Assembly: GCA_948099385.1 (NCBI GenBank)
Contig: CANUEZ040000105.1
Location: 3,467,001-3,531,000, forward strand
DNA from: Fasciola hepatica
Taxonomy: Eukaryota; Platyhelminthes; Trematoda; Plagiorchiida; Fasciolidae
Reading direction: 5' to 3'
Length of the DNA stretch: 64,000 nt
The translations under genes were made by a program, and so were the position numbers. A model generated the notes under the pieces. It saw only the letters and a list, made by a program, of their open reading frames with translations. It made no database searches and had not been told where the DNA came from. Below, one piece after another: positions 9,901-20,098 of this stretch (positions within the stretch are counted from its first letter, which is position 1; each line of letters starts with the position of its first letter).

Positions 9901-10599
9901 GGATCCTTAGCAAAGTCAAAGGTTCGGTATAAAGATACTGATTCTTCCTACCTGCCTAGGCCCTGCTGTCAGTGCGCGCGTCTAATGCTCGTCGTCGACG
10001 TTCTACTACTGGTCGCACCTAACCCATTGGCTACATAGACGTGAGGCTAGTCTACATCTTCCACAGGACCAAATGACCGATGGCGGGCGTGAATGGTCAC
10101 ATAGACGTTGTCCTCGTAAGGGGCCGTCCGGTCCTGGATGTACGCGCTTGAGTGTGTGTGTGTGTGTGTGCGTGTGTGTGTGCGTGCGTGTGCGTGTGTG
10201 CCGGGGTTACAATGAAATCACAGTTATGACTACACATCAAAGGAGGACTTTCTGCAATGTCAACAAAAGACCGCGTGGCAAGAAAACGAGTAAATGTAGC
10301 ATGCATGTGTGACCTGAGCTCCACTACTTCCACATGTGCAAGGGGCATTCGGTAGCGTCAACAAAAGGCGAACAAAGAACACTGTCACATGTATGATGGG
10401 TTTACGGGATGTAGAGTGCGTCATGCATGCGCGTATGTATCGGGATGTATAATGGAATCGCACTCATCACCACATATCGGAAAGAACCTTCTGTAATGTC
10501 AACGAAGGGACCGCGAGCACCTTAACGTGTTTGACGGAGATTGTGTGGTATATATGGTGTTTCTTTATCCACCTCGATTACTGGTGTGAAAAAGGTTTA
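9901..10599 (-). other. BEL/Pao copy 1, 3' untranslated region
   Basis: About 700 bp between the polyprotein stop and the purine tract. Holds a GT-rich tract (10,151-10,200) and three degenerate copies of a motif around GTCAAC at 10,259, 10,357 and 10,498, each with related flanks (ATGTCAACRAARGRCCGCG-like). The corresponding region of copy 2 (54,959-55,650) has the same features. Confidence 0.7.
10151..10200. repeat. (GT)n microsatellite inside BEL/Pao copy 1
   Basis: Fifty bases of GT with scattered GC steps. It belongs to the element, because copy 2 has the complementary CA tract at the equivalent place (55,361-55,391). Confidence 0.9.
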
Positions 10600-13500
10600 C
10601 TAGGCCACAGGGTTATCAGCTCCTCCGTCTTCGCTCTCGAGTAGGTTAATACTGCGTATGTCACGAATGAGCACTCCGTTAGCTGTCTTCACCTTCACCG
10701 TTCTTATCATTTCGTCGGTGCTTTTGATGGTTTCCGTAACTACTCCCAAAGACCAAGCGCTGAAATGTGCGCGTTCGTCGGCGATCATAACCACGTCCCC
10801 AACTTTGAATGGTCTTGTTTTGGCCATCCACTTCTGTCGAGTCTGCAAAGCCGGTAGGTACTCCCGTAGCCATCGCCTCCAGAAGACCTTGGCCAGATAG
10901 TTCGCTTGCTTCCACCCATGGAGGTAGCTCCCACGAAGGTTTACCGGCCCTTGGAAACCCTCGTTCGACCTTAGCGTCAACAAGTCGTTTGGGGTGAGCG
11001 CCAGGTGGGTGGGGTCGCCGTTCAATACTGGAACCAGGGGGCGGTTGTTCAGGATTCGCTCTACCTCAGTCATGACGGTGTTCAGGGTCTCGTCGTCGGG
11101 CGGCTGCTGCTCCATGATTGACAGCAATATCCGTCTGGCGGACCGGATCATGCGTTCCCATATGCCGCCTCGGTGACTGGCCTGTGGGGGGTTGAAATGC
11201 CAGCGTATGCCGTAGGCCACGGTTCGATTCTGCAGTTCGTCCCTGTTTATGTTCTTGTGCCAACGCTGCAATTCCCGTTGAGCGCCCACAAAGTTCGATC
11301 CATTATCTGAGTATATGTCGGCCGGTACGCCTCTTCGGTTGATAAATCTTTGCAAGGCCCGTAGAAACGAATCGGTCGTCATCGAATGTGCGACTTCTAG
11401 GTGCACCGCACGTGATTTCATGCACGTCATGATACATCCGTATCGCTTTTCTAATCTTTTCCCGCACTTGATCCACAAGGGCCCGAAATAGTCCAACCCG
11501 GTGTCACTGAACGGCCACCAGCCCGTAGTCACCCTGCATTCTGGTAGTGGGGCCATGAGTTGTTTGCCTGCTGTGGCATTGCGTCTCCTGCATTGCACAC
11601 ACCGTCGGATCACGCGTTTTACAGTCTCTCGTCCTCTCAACAACCAAAGACGCTTTCGGATGACGCTCGTCACGTGACTTTCCCCGGCATGTCCCTCTAC
11701 GGCGTGGACGTGTTGAATCATTAGCTCTACTACAGGTTGTCTCGCAGGCAGCAGTATAGGATACTTTGTGTCGAAGTTCAGGTGGGCGTTGGTCAGCCTA
11801 CCATCCACCCGCAGCAGTCCGTTGATGATTTTGGGGTTTAAACGCTTCAGCTCGCCTCTTGGAGATGGCATGTCTTCATTGGTCAGCGCCACTTCTTCCG
11901 CCCTCTTGAGTTCTCGGGCGAAAGCCTCGCGTTGTATCATTCTGAAAATATCGTACTCTGCCACTTGTAGCTCATCGGGACCTATCGGGCCGACCGGTAT
12001 CCGACCTGAGGGCCGTAGCCCTTTCATGACTAGTAAACTTATCTTGAACCTGGTTAACCAAACTAGCGAACGAAGCGTCTTCATCCAGGAAGAAAACCTG
12101 ACCAGTCGCGGTAAAATGAGCGACGCTTCGACGACGTTGGTTGCTATCACTACGCCTTTGATCTCCAGCTCCAATTCCGTAGGGGGTTTTAATTCGAACA
12201 CGGGCCAGTCCTGTTTGGGCAATTGCAGGAAGTTCGGCCCTCTCGTCCACGTGTCCAGTTGCCTGAAGTTGTTCGCACCTCGAGAGCACAGGTCGGCCGG
12301 GTTATCGCCAGACCCGACATGACTCCACTGGTGCGTGGCCGATTCATCGTGGATAATCGTGAGCCGGTTAGCAACGAAAGTACTAAACCGGCTCCGGACG
12401 TTGTTAATGTAGTAAAGTACTATCGTTGAATCCGTCCAGAAGCTCACCGACCAAATGTAGAGATCGAAACATCTCTTCACAGCTTGCACCACCCTGACTG
12501 CCAACACGGCTGCGCTGAGTTCGAGGCGTGGGATTGAGACCGACTTCAGTGGAGCAACGCGGGCTTTGGCGAACAGGATCCTCGTGGTATATTGTCCATC
12601 TCCTGCGCACCATCGTCCGTACACCACAGCTCCATAACCGACTTCGGATGCATCGGAAAAGGCATGTAGTTCTCCAGTCCGTGTCGTATGGCCAGGGGTC
12701 AAACATCGTGGTATTCTTATGTCCCCTAATTTCTTCAAGGTGTTCAAAAATTCCTCCCAGTCCAGCCGGTCCCCTCGGTCCAGTGACTGGTCCCAATCAA
12801 CTTTCTTACGGCACAGCCGCTGCAGCAAGATCTTTCCGGGTAGCAGCCATGGTGAGACGAAACCGAGCGGGTCGAACAAACTTGAGACGGCAGATAGTAT
12901 GCCACGACGGGTTATTGGCAGCTCGGGAACGTTCAGTTCGAAAACAAAATCGTCCGTTTCCGCGTCCCATTGTATCCCTAAAGTGCGCTCGATAGGAAGT
13001 GGGGAGCCGTCCAAATCTCTTACCCTTTCGGCCTTTTCGTGATACGGGATGACCTTCAGTACTTCCGAAGCGTTCGACATACATTTAGTTAGATGGAAGC
13101 CACCCTCTTCCAGCAATCTCGTCAGACCCCTGAACTGCTCTAGAGCTGATTCCACATCATCGAATGACCCAAGGTAGTCGTCGACGTAGAAGTTCCTGCT
13201 GACGCTTTCTACCACCGTCCGATGTACCAGATCGCCATGTTTGTTCGCTGATTCTCGGAGGGCGTAGTTGGCACAAAATGGTGACGATATGGCTCCGAAG
13301 GGGTGGACGGTCATTCTATAATTCACCACTGCGTTGTCCCGGTCGCTCCCTTCCCACCACAGGAAACGCAAAGCATCTCGTTCTCCTACCGGAATCTTCA
13401 CCTGATGGAACATTTCCCTAATGTCGGCAGACAAAGCCACTTTACCCACTCTGAAACGGCACAGAACATCGATCAGTGGTGTGGTCCAGTCAGGCCCCTG

Positions 13501-15795
13501 TAGTAGGCGATCGTTTAACGACTTGCCCTGGAACTTGGCCGCACAGTCGAAAACCACGCGCAGTTTATTGGGTTTCTTGGGGTTGATAACCGGATGGTGA
13601 GGCAGATACCAGATACCCCTTTTGCTGTCGGTGTTAACAGGCACCCTTTCAACGTAACCGAGGTCCTCGTTTCGCTTCATCAAATCCGCGTATCGTTCCC
13701 ACAGATTCTGGTCTCGAATGAAGCGTTCTTTTAGTCGTAGTAATCGTTGGAGAACATAATTTCTGTTGTCAGTCCACGGGTCGACCGGTGTGCGCCATGG
13801 GAGGGGAACCTCGAACTGTTTTTTGAGGCCTCTAGAGCCTTGCCGCACCGTTTGTAGAGCGAAATGATCCTCTTGAGACAACGTCGGTCTTTCGTCCCCA
13901 ATGTCATGAAACTCCTTTTCATAAAGCCGTTGCAGATGATACTCTATGCGGTCCGTTTCGGCGGATAAGTAATTCACGGAACCGCGTACCCCTACTGGAC
14001 CGTATAACATCCATCCCAGAGCCGTGCGTACGGCATAAGGTGCCTGGCGGTCGCCCACTCTTTGGTCAAGCACCCAATGCGCCTCTGGCACGTCGCATCC
14101 GATGAGGAGATCCACCTCATCATCTTCCCAGTCTACGACGGTTACATCCTGCAGGTGGGGCCACCGAGTCAAGATTGCGTTCACCGACCTTGGTGCTCGC
14201 ATGGGGAGATCCGCTAACGTGAATGCCTCCGTTGGTTCAATTTCCTCGTTAGTGTCTAGAGAGATGAGTTGCAGCCTTAATCTACCGGCAGTCATTACCT
14301 GTGTTCCGCCCACCGTGCTCACTGCTAACGACGTCGCACCTTTAGCCAGTTGGTGTTTGTCGGCAAACCGCTCTTTCACTAAAGTGGTGTCGGATCCACT
14401 ATCAACGAAAGCCAACGCCTTGACTATCCCAGTCGGAGTCACTACTCCCACGGCCACTACGCCTAAACGTACCGGTTTACTGGCAGATTGTGAAGTTGAA
14501 CAGATCACGCTGGGCTTGGCACTCGCCTCGGATATGGTTATTCTCGCCTGATGCAGCAGCCGATGGTGTCTGCCCGTGCAGCCCTCGTAACCACATCGAT
14601 TCCTTGTTCTACAGGCTGCTGCCCGGTGCGTGGTGTTGAGACAGATGAAACATGCTCCTGCCATCCTCGCCATTCCCCACCGTTCGTCTATTGTGGCATT
14701 GCCGAACTTGGGGCATTCTGGTAGGCCATGGCTAGTACCACAGGATCTGCAATTTGGTTTCGCCGTAGCATCTCGTGAAATGACGTGTGTGTTGGTCCAA
14801 GGCTGGTACTTTGGATGTTCCCGTACAGGCGTTTGGACTTGGCTAGTACCGGGCTTGTTTGCTCGGTTGCTGTCCCGGATGAGTCGGCCGAATCTGCTGT
14901 CAGCTATCTTCGTTTGCCTGTCTAAGTATTCAGTCAGGTCTTCGAAGTTGGCTTCTCTGTCGCCTCGGCTTATCCGTTCAGCTTCTTCCGCCCACCGACC
15001 CTGTAGTTCGGGAGAGAGGTGACGGACTATGCCTTCCAAAGTGTGCATGGCGTCTAGATCAGCTCTGTAACCTAAATGGTCGAGGGCTATTGAGCAGTTC
15101 TGCATCTTGATCACCAGGTCGGCCATGGTGTAGACGTCGCCCTTGGTTTTCTTTGCCTCTGCCATCACGCCCTCTATTAGGTTACGGGCTACTTTGAAAG
15201 GTTGGCCAAACAAGTCCCTCAGAATCTTTCTTGCCCTTGTGTAGCCTTGTTCTGGATCGAGCATGGTGCATCCGTCGATAGCTTCTCGCGCTCGGCCTCG
15301 GCAGTAGTGAGTAAGGTAAAGAAGCCTTTGCCCAGGGTCGGTCACCTTGTTTTCAACGAACGTCTCGAACTGTTTGACAAACTTGCAATATTGCTCAGCT
15401 CGCCCGTCAAAAACCGTTAACTCCACTCTAGGCAGATCGATCGATGGTGGTTTGTAGTCGGCGACCTGCGTGGGGTTCCCTACCTTATTGCACTCTAACC
15501 TATCGGAAGTGTCGAAGTCACTGGTCCTATACTCTCGCTGTTTCTGTGTACACTTCTCTGCTTCATGCGCCTGTAGTCTAGCCGAAAGTAACTGTTGCTC
15601 TAGTTCTATTATTCTCAGCTTATATAAATCAACGTCCTTACGATCAATATTGCTTTCAATAACACATGAGCTAGCACTGACAGGACTAGGCGATCTAGCG
15701 TTAACTAAAGAATCATAAGTACCCAAAACCTCCCCAGAGACTTGCCGTATTACTTCCTGTCCGGGTTCGACTGCCTTTGATCCTTTCCTTGGCAT
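10600..15795 (-). CDS. BEL/Pao Gag-Pol polyprotein (1,731 aa)
   Basis: One unbroken ORF for all retrotransposon enzymes. Domains by residue: coiled-coil-like N-terminus (about 55-85); Gag core (about 115-310); zinc knuckles with C349-C352-H356-C361 and C382-C385-H390-C395, plus a Cys/His cluster at 401-415; aspartic protease with 'FVDSGSDTTLV' (catalytic D465); RT (about 715-880) with D791 and 'YVDD' at 870-873 (nt 13,177-13,188); RNase H with D1048, E1092, D1122; integrase with an H1364-H1369-C1399-C1402 zinc-binding site and catalytic D1435, D1497, E1547; and a C-terminal Pao-type domain to residue 1,731. All key residues are present. The frame is open up to 15,876, but the 27 upstream codons run into the LTR; the Met at 15,795 is chosen because copy 2 keeps it in the same context (49,767) and it lies just after the primer site. 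The protein would be cut by its own protease, assemble cytoplasmic particles and integrate cDNA in the nucleus. Confidence 0.95.
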   Translation of the reverse strand: MPRKGSKAVEPGQEVIRQVSGEVLGTYDSLVNARSPSPVSASSCVIESNIDRKDVDLYKLRIIELEQQLLSARLQAHEAEKCTQKQREYRTSDFDTSDRLECNKVGNPTQVADYKPPSIDLPRVELTVFDGRAEQYCKFVKQFETFVENKVTDPGQRLLYLTHYCRGRAREAIDGCTMLDPEQGYTRARKILRDLFGQPFKVARNLIEGVMAEAKKTKGDVYTMADLVIKMQNCSIALDHLGYRADLDAMHTLEGIVRHLSPELQGRWAEEAERISRGDREANFEDLTEYLDRQTKIADSRFGRLIRDSNRANKPGTSQVQTPVREHPKYQPWTNTHVISRDATAKPNCRSCGTSHGLPECPKFGNATIDERWGMARMAGACFICLNTTHRAAACRTRNRCGYEGCTGRHHRLLHQARITISEASAKPSVICSTSQSASKPVRLGVVAVGVVTPTGIVKALAFVDSGSDTTLVKERFADKHQLAKGATSLAVSTVGGTQVMTAGRLRLQLISLDTNEEIEPTEAFTLADLPMRAPRSVNAILTRWPHLQDVTVVDWEDDEVDLLIGCDVPEAHWVLDQRVGDRQAPYAVRTALGWMLYGPVGVRGSVNYLSAETDRIEYHLQRLYEKEFHDIGDERPTLSQEDHFALQTVRQGSRGLKKQFEVPLPWRTPVDPWTDNRNYVLQRLLRLKERFIRDQNLWERYADLMKRNEDLGYVERVPVNTDSKRGIWYLPHHPVINPKKPNKLRVVFDCAAKFQGKSLNDRLLQGPDWTTPLIDVLCRFRVGKVALSADIREMFHQVKIPVGERDALRFLWWEGSDRDNAVVNYRMTVHPFGAISSPFCANYALRESANKHGDLVHRTVVESVSRNFYVDDYLGSFDDVESALEQFRGLTRLLEEGGFHLTKCMSNASEVLKVIPYHEKAERVRDLDGSPLPIERTLGIQWDAETDDFVFELNVPELPITRRGILSAVSSLFDPLGFVSPWLLPGKILLQRLCRKKVDWDQSLDRGDRLDWEEFLNTLKKLGDIRIPRCLTPGHTTRTGELHAFSDASEVGYGAVVYGRWCAGDGQYTTRILFAKARVAPLKSVSIPRLELSAAVLAVRVVQAVKRCFDLYIWSVSFWTDSTIVLYYINNVRSRFSTFVANRLTIIHDESATHQWSHVGSGDNPADLCSRGANNFRQLDTWTRGPNFLQLPKQDWPVFELKPPTELELEIKGVVIATNVVEASLILPRLVRFSSWMKTLRSLVWLTRFKISLLVMKGLRPSGRIPVGPIGPDELQVAEYDIFRMIQREAFARELKRAEEVALTNEDMPSPRGELKRLNPKIINGLLRVDGRLTNAHLNFDTKYPILLPARQPVVELMIQHVHAVEGHAGESHVTSVIRKRLWLLRGRETVKRVIRRCVQCRRRNATAGKQLMAPLPECRVTTGWWPFSDTGLDYFGPLWIKCGKRLEKRYGCIMTCMKSRAVHLEVAHSMTTDSFLRALQRFINRRGVPADIYSDNGSNFVGAQRELQRWHKNINRDELQNRTVAYGIRWHFNPPQASHRGGIWERMIRSARRILLSIMEQQPPDDETLNTVMTEVERILNNRPLVPVLNGDPTHLALTPNDLLTLRSNEGFQGPVNLRGSYLHGWKQANYLAKVFWRRWLREYLPALQTRQKWMAKTRPFKVGDVVMIADERAHFSAWSLGVVTETIKSTDEMIRTVKVKTANGVLIRDIRSINLLESEDGGADNPVA

Positions 15796-15807
15796 TTTGC
15801 GTGAATT

Positions 15808-15819
15808 TTCCTCGTTCCA
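15808..15819 (-). promoter_or_regulatory. Candidate tRNA primer-binding site, BEL/Pao copy 1
   Basis: Minus strand TGGAACGAGGAA starts 18 bases inside the 5' LTR border. Primer sites often begin TGG, the complement of the tRNA CCA end. Copy 2 has the same bases at the same distance. The matching tRNA was not identified. Confidence 0.4.
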
Positions 15820-15837
15820 AATAGATCTATTGAGTAT

Positions 15838-16216
15838 TGTTACGAACGTTTGAGCAATGCGTAGCCAAATTCGCAACGGATCCCGAAATCAGAAGGCGAT
15901 TATCCGTGATAATTCTACGATACTAGATTATTAAAATAAACAATGACATAAACAATATACAAACCTCAATAATACGATCACAAAGACTCAACAACGAGAA
16001 ACCGAATAGCAGCGTGTGAGCAGACAGCACGTGCGTCACGCAGGTCCTGAGCAAGGATGTGCCAAAATAGCGCTCTGGGCGCGAACAAACAACAATTGGT
16101 CCAGAAAAACAACCAGTTCGTAAAGACAAGTCAATAGTGTATGGAAATGAGTGATGTTGGGAAAAAACACTGAATCGCGAGGGAAAAAGGGGGATTTTCC
16201 ACGACCGGCTGTTACA
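15838..16216 (-). repeat. BEL/Pao copy 1, 5' LTR
   Basis: 379 bp, identical to 9,502-9,880. It is the upstream LTR in element orientation and should hold the promoter. Confidence 0.95.
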
Positions 16217-16221
16217 TAAGC
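16217..16221. repeat. Target site duplication TAAGC (right)
   Basis: Matches 9,497-9,501 exactly. Confidence 0.92.
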
Positions 16222-17311
16222 TTAGTGGAGAGTCCAGTGCGTTGTCGCCCCAGTCAATCTCGTGCGTGAGAACCAAAAGCCTGTCGAGCAAACAAGGTCG
16301 ATGTGGGGTTTCCCTTTTGCAGGATCAGGTCTGAGCTGATGGGGGACATACCCATAGATGAAGGTTGCCCAATTCCTCCACAGCCCGATGTCAGTGGTAT
16401 TTGGAGATCGAATCGATCCCATGATGTCTATTTTCGTTTCCACTTTTCTTTTTTGGTTTTCTTAGTTTGTTTCACAACAGAGGGGTGGTTGAGCCCATAT
16501 AGGAACTTTCTGTAGCCCCTTCGCCGATCGTAATTTCATGCGTATTTGTCTTTTTTCGTAACTGCTGGGGGTGGCCTGTTTTCCCCATGGTCGGACGACG
16601 CTATGGTATGGGTGCCGTTGACATCAGGGGTTTCGACAGCATGGGCTGGGAAAATGCAGAGTGGGACTATGCAGACTCACGGATTAGGACCACGAACGTT
16701 GTAAAGCACAAGCTAGCGCACGTGTATCTGTCTCATGCAGCGCCAGACCATGCCTAAGGCCATCGGGGACCATTCCGGGCTAGCTGGTGTAGATGAGTTT
16801 AGCTCTGCTGATGGGAAATAGTGTGGCGCATAAGAGGGAATATGATAGTGGTTGGTGGGTGGTAGGTACAGAAATGAGACGAGAGGAGAGGCCACCAAGT
16901 AGGTATTGGCAGGTGGGCTTCTGAGATAAGAGATTCCGGAATGAGATGATTAAGAAAGGCGAAATGAGGCCGGACATAAAACCCAGGCGGGCGGTGGTAG
17001 CCAAAATAAACGGGAAAGGAGTGTAAAGATCAAGTAAGATGGTAGACGGCGGAACTCAGTGTTCTAGGGTCCTAAGCCACATATCTATTTGCTGCAGATA
17101 TATAGAAGGCTAGGAAACTTAGACTGGTTGGCAATAGAACACGAACATTGTCTAAAATTAGGAGAACCGGCAAGCATTTAGCCAGGTATAGTTACAAAAG
17201 TCAGCAAACTGTAGCTACCGTAGTACAGATTGTATGCAATATAACGTACAGAGAAATAATTGCACTGGCGTTTGTCATCGGGCGAGAAATGAAAGTTCTA
17301 GTACAGTAATC
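16222..17311 (-). other. LINE-B1 3' UTR, proximal part
   Basis: Non-coding on the minus strand between the ORF2 stop and the BEL/Pao element. Clearly homologous to 48,117-49,350 of LINE-B2 over several blocks, for example 16,225-16,420 and 16,560-16,780. It contains the position (16,303-16,307) that matches the insertion site of BEL/Pao copy 2. Confidence 0.82.
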
Positions 17312-18310
17312 CTAGTAATGGAACCCGTTTTCGTAGGCTACCTCTTTGGCGACGTTCTGGCCGCTAAGAAGGATCATATTGGGAACAGTCAAGAAGTGAT
17401 TCAGCGAGCGCCTGAACTGAGAAATTGAAAGACTGTCGCGGATGTTTAGCGAGAGTTTATTCCATAACTTTGAGCATTTTATAAGGAGAAATTTAGATCC
17501 TAACTCTAGTTTTGATCTAGGAATAGAGAGCTGCAGTGGCCGATAGCGTTGGACATAATTCGTGAAGGGGGTGAGACGAATGGTTTGAGTATATGAGAAG
17601 GCCATACGGTGATACGGCTTAAACAGGGAGCATAAATCGAGCTTCATGCGACGCAGCCATAGAGGGTGAAGACTGAGTAGGATGCATCGATCCTCGTAAC
17701 ACAAACTGGAAGAAAATCCCACCAATTGTTTGGTGAATTGGTGTTGCACGGACTCCAGAGAAATGCGGTCAGGTTTCGTCACGCTGGTGAAGATAATGGG
17801 ACAGTATTCAAGGAGAGGTCTGGCCTGAGACTTGTAACTGAGCAGTTTGCAATCTTTTAGCCGAAAAGTTCTGGAGATAATACCAGTGGTTCTGCTCGTC
17901 TTTGCTATCTGGAGTGGAACACACTCAGAAAACCTAAAGCTACAAGAATATTGAAGACCAAGGCCTTGAACTAAAGGGCTGTACGAGATGGGTAGGTCGT
18001 GGATAAGCAGGGTTTCGGGGGCCACTTGACATCTGAATGTTGTGTAGCAGCTCTTAGAGGTCGAAAAGTCCATACGCCATAAATTGCACCAATCCCCGAG
18101 TCGATTCAGGTCACTAAAAATTTCATCCAGCATAATGTTGAGGTTCTGACGAGGGAACTCATAGACAACCTTAACGTCATCAGCGAAAAGGAGTGGGGTG
18201 CCATGGTGCAAAATGGGAAATATATCATTTACGTAGATGAAAAAAGTAAAGGACCGAGTACACTGCCCTGAATAAACCCACTGGTGACTGGAGCAGGATG
18301 TGAGAAACAC
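17312..18310 (-). pseudogene. LINE-B1 ORF2, RT second half and C-terminus
   Basis: Open frame of about 332 codons. Holds 'YVNDIFPILHHGTPLLFADD' with the catalytic FADD, then 'GDWCNLWRMDFSTSKS' (motif D), 'KSQARPLLEYCPIIF', 'LESVQHQFTKQLVGF' and a C-terminus 'LWNKLSLNIRDSLSISQF' to the stop. Residues before about 18,230 are out of frame with the real RT, which continues in the frame of the upstream ORF, so one frameshift near 18,240 breaks ORF2 between motifs B and C. The C-terminal end resembles that of B2 and B4 (a Tyr/Phe-Glu-x-Gly pattern just before the stop). Confidence 0.88.
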
Positions 18311-19110
18311 CCATCAATGAAATCCACTTGTGAGCGGTTCGATAGATATGATGTTAGCCACGATAATGGGGGACCGTAAAAGCCATGAGCTTGAAGTTTG
18401 GTGCGTAATAAAGTTTGAGGGACGCGGTCAAACACCCTTGTCATATCAAGGTATACAATAGTGATAGATTTACTGTTGTCGGCCGCCACCGTTATGAGGT
18501 TAAAAAAGCCGTACTGGCAGGTGGTGCATGAACGAGACTCTGAGAAGCCATGCTGCCCACTATGGATGATGTTATGGGACAATAGGAAGTCAGACATCCA
18601 CTGTCTGATGAGGCTTTCCACCAACCTAGAGGCAGTTGGAGTGTGGTTGATAGGGACATAGTTTGAAGGGCCATGTATTGGTCCTATCTTATGGATTGGG
18701 AAGATGGCCGCAGCCTTCCACTGTGAGGGAAATATGCCAAACTTGATGGATAGATTGTGGACCTTCAATAGTAGGGCTGCGACATCACTTCCTCCAGGAC
18801 GTAGAAGTGTCGGTGGAACACCGTCATGTGAGGACTTCCGGACACTGGCAAGCTGGTTGGTCACCTCCCTTAGAGTGAATTCTAAATCAGACAGTAAGTG
18901 CTTGGTGACAGGGTCCATGCATGGGAGTAAAGTAAGGGGGTCCGTAGTTATGAATGCAGCAAAGTAGGGATTAAGCTCCTCAGCTATCCCTACAGGTGAG
19001 GTAATTTGATCGTTATTTGCTAAAATCAGAGAAGGGATACCTGCTGGTTTGCTTTGATTTCTGTTCTTTATTAGGCGTGCCAACTTTGAGGAAATATCAT
19101 GGCTTTGCAA
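18229..19110 (-). pseudogene. LINE-B1 ORF2, RT first half
   Basis: Open frame of 293 codons: 'SSHDGVPPTLLRPGGSDVA', 'WKAAAIFPIHKIG', 'SNYVPINHTPTASRLVESL', 'HSGQHGFSESRSCTTCQYGF', 'ITIVYLDMTRVFDRVPQTLL' (motif A) and 'VTSGFIQGSVLGPLLF' (motif B, with FIQ for the usual VPQ). Fits the RT of CR1/Jockey-like LINEs. It continues after a frameshift into 17,312-18,240. Confidence 0.88.
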
Positions 19111-19313
19111 GGCAGATACTTCTTGTTTTTGAGCATATCGTCAGCCTTAATTCTGATTGCTACCGAGAGAAGTTGGAGCTGCAAGAATGAAGATAAGTCA
19201 CTATTGGTGCGATACACCTTCCGAAGCTTGAGATATTTGTTTTGCATTCGGCTCAGGACTGAACTACGGACTCGGTTTGATATGATACGAGTTGTGATGA
19301 TTTCGGACAGCAA
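19071..19313 (-). pseudogene. LINE-B1 ORF2, linker
   Basis: Basic segment with 'MQNKYLKLRKVYRTNSD' between endonuclease and RT. Its frame differs from both neighbours, so indels have hit either side. Confidence 0.6.
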
Positions 19314-19454
19314 GTATGATAGATTAGAATATCGTAAATCAGTAGCCAGCTGAGGGTCGCCTTGCAGGAAGAAGTCGTCCCAGTCTGACGATCGAAGCGT
19401 GCAGATAAGATTGTCCCAGTTGATCGTTAAAGAGAAATGATTTGGTGGGTGGGA

Positions 19455-19972
19455 TTAATCAAAAGCTTGCGGAACCACGAAGATGCAGGACACTATTCTG
19501 TGGTCACTTCCTGGAAAGAGGTCGAGCGTACTGGCTGAAACATCGGACAAACCAATAGTGAACGACAGATCAGGGATTTTGTTACCTCTAGGTGGGACTG
19601 TTACATGTTGGATCCAGCGCCCTACGCGGATGCATGACATGAAACCTAATAAGTTGTCTGGGACAGATAGAGTATTCCAACAGATGCTCGGTGCATTGAA
19701 GCCCCTGTGATGAGTTTGGAGGAAGAGGGCAGCAATGAAAGACGGTTGAATGCGTCGATAATCTTGGTAAGATCCATAGCGTTGGAATCGGGTGGCCGAT
19801 AGACGCAACCAATATGAAGATAGGAGTTAGGTAAGGGAATCGTTAACCACAGAGAATCTTGAATGGCGTCCAGAGTTGTGTGTGAGAGTGGAATGGCCAG
19901 CAGAATGTTTTTGACGTAAACTAAACAGCCCCCAACGACGAGGCCTGTTCCTTCGGAACATATGGTAGCCAA
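19455..19972 (-). pseudogene. LINE-B1 ORF2, APE-type endonuclease
   Basis: Landmarks: 'VGGCLVYVKNILLAIPLSH', 'LHIGCVYRPPDSNAMDL', 'LPSSSKLITG' followed by a frame change in the place of the GDFN motif, whose Asp is lost, then in the next frame 'GNKIPDLSFTIGLSDV' and 'LFPGSDHRIVSCIF' with the catalytic SDH. The order matches B2 45,480-46,140. The lost Asp and the frameshift make it inactive. Confidence 0.85.
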
Positions 19973-20098
19973 CTAGGAAGACTCGATCTGAGGGGACAGA
20001 ATCCGTTAGCCACGTTTCAGTTACAATGATAATATCAAAGTCGGAGGTCTGAGTGATGCTGCGGAAGGCCTAAGTTTTGTTCAGTAATGAACGGGCAT

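Larger units (their letters stand above)
9502..16216 (-). mobile_element. BEL/Pao LTR retrotransposon, copy 1, complete and apparently intact
   Basis: A 6,715-bp element on the minus strand: two identical 379-bp LTRs that begin TGT and end ACA, perfect 5-bp target duplications, a 1,731-codon polyprotein without breaks, a candidate primer-binding site next to the 5' LTR and a purine-rich tract next to the 3' LTR. Zero differences between LTRs, which are identical at integration, imply a very recent insertion. It sits in the 3' UTR of LINE-B1 in the same sense. Of all elements in the window this is the only one that could still move by itself. Being BEL/Pao is supported by the polyprotein domain order and the Pao-type protease and RT motifs. 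Confidence 0.96.

Noticed and set aside
10151..10200. GT tract as a regulatory or Z-DNA element of a host gene
   Set aside because: It is an internal part of the BEL/Pao element, shared with copy 2.
10658..15718. Many open frames on the plus strand opposite the BEL/Pao polyprotein
   Set aside because: They are shadows of the long minus-strand gene. Copy 2 shows the same set in mirror image, and none has motifs.
15796..15876. Upstream in-frame Met of the BEL/Pao copy 1 polyprotein
   Set aside because: These 27 codons run from inside the LTR across the primer-site region. Copy 2 keeps the inner Met in the same context, so the inner start at 15,795 was chosen.
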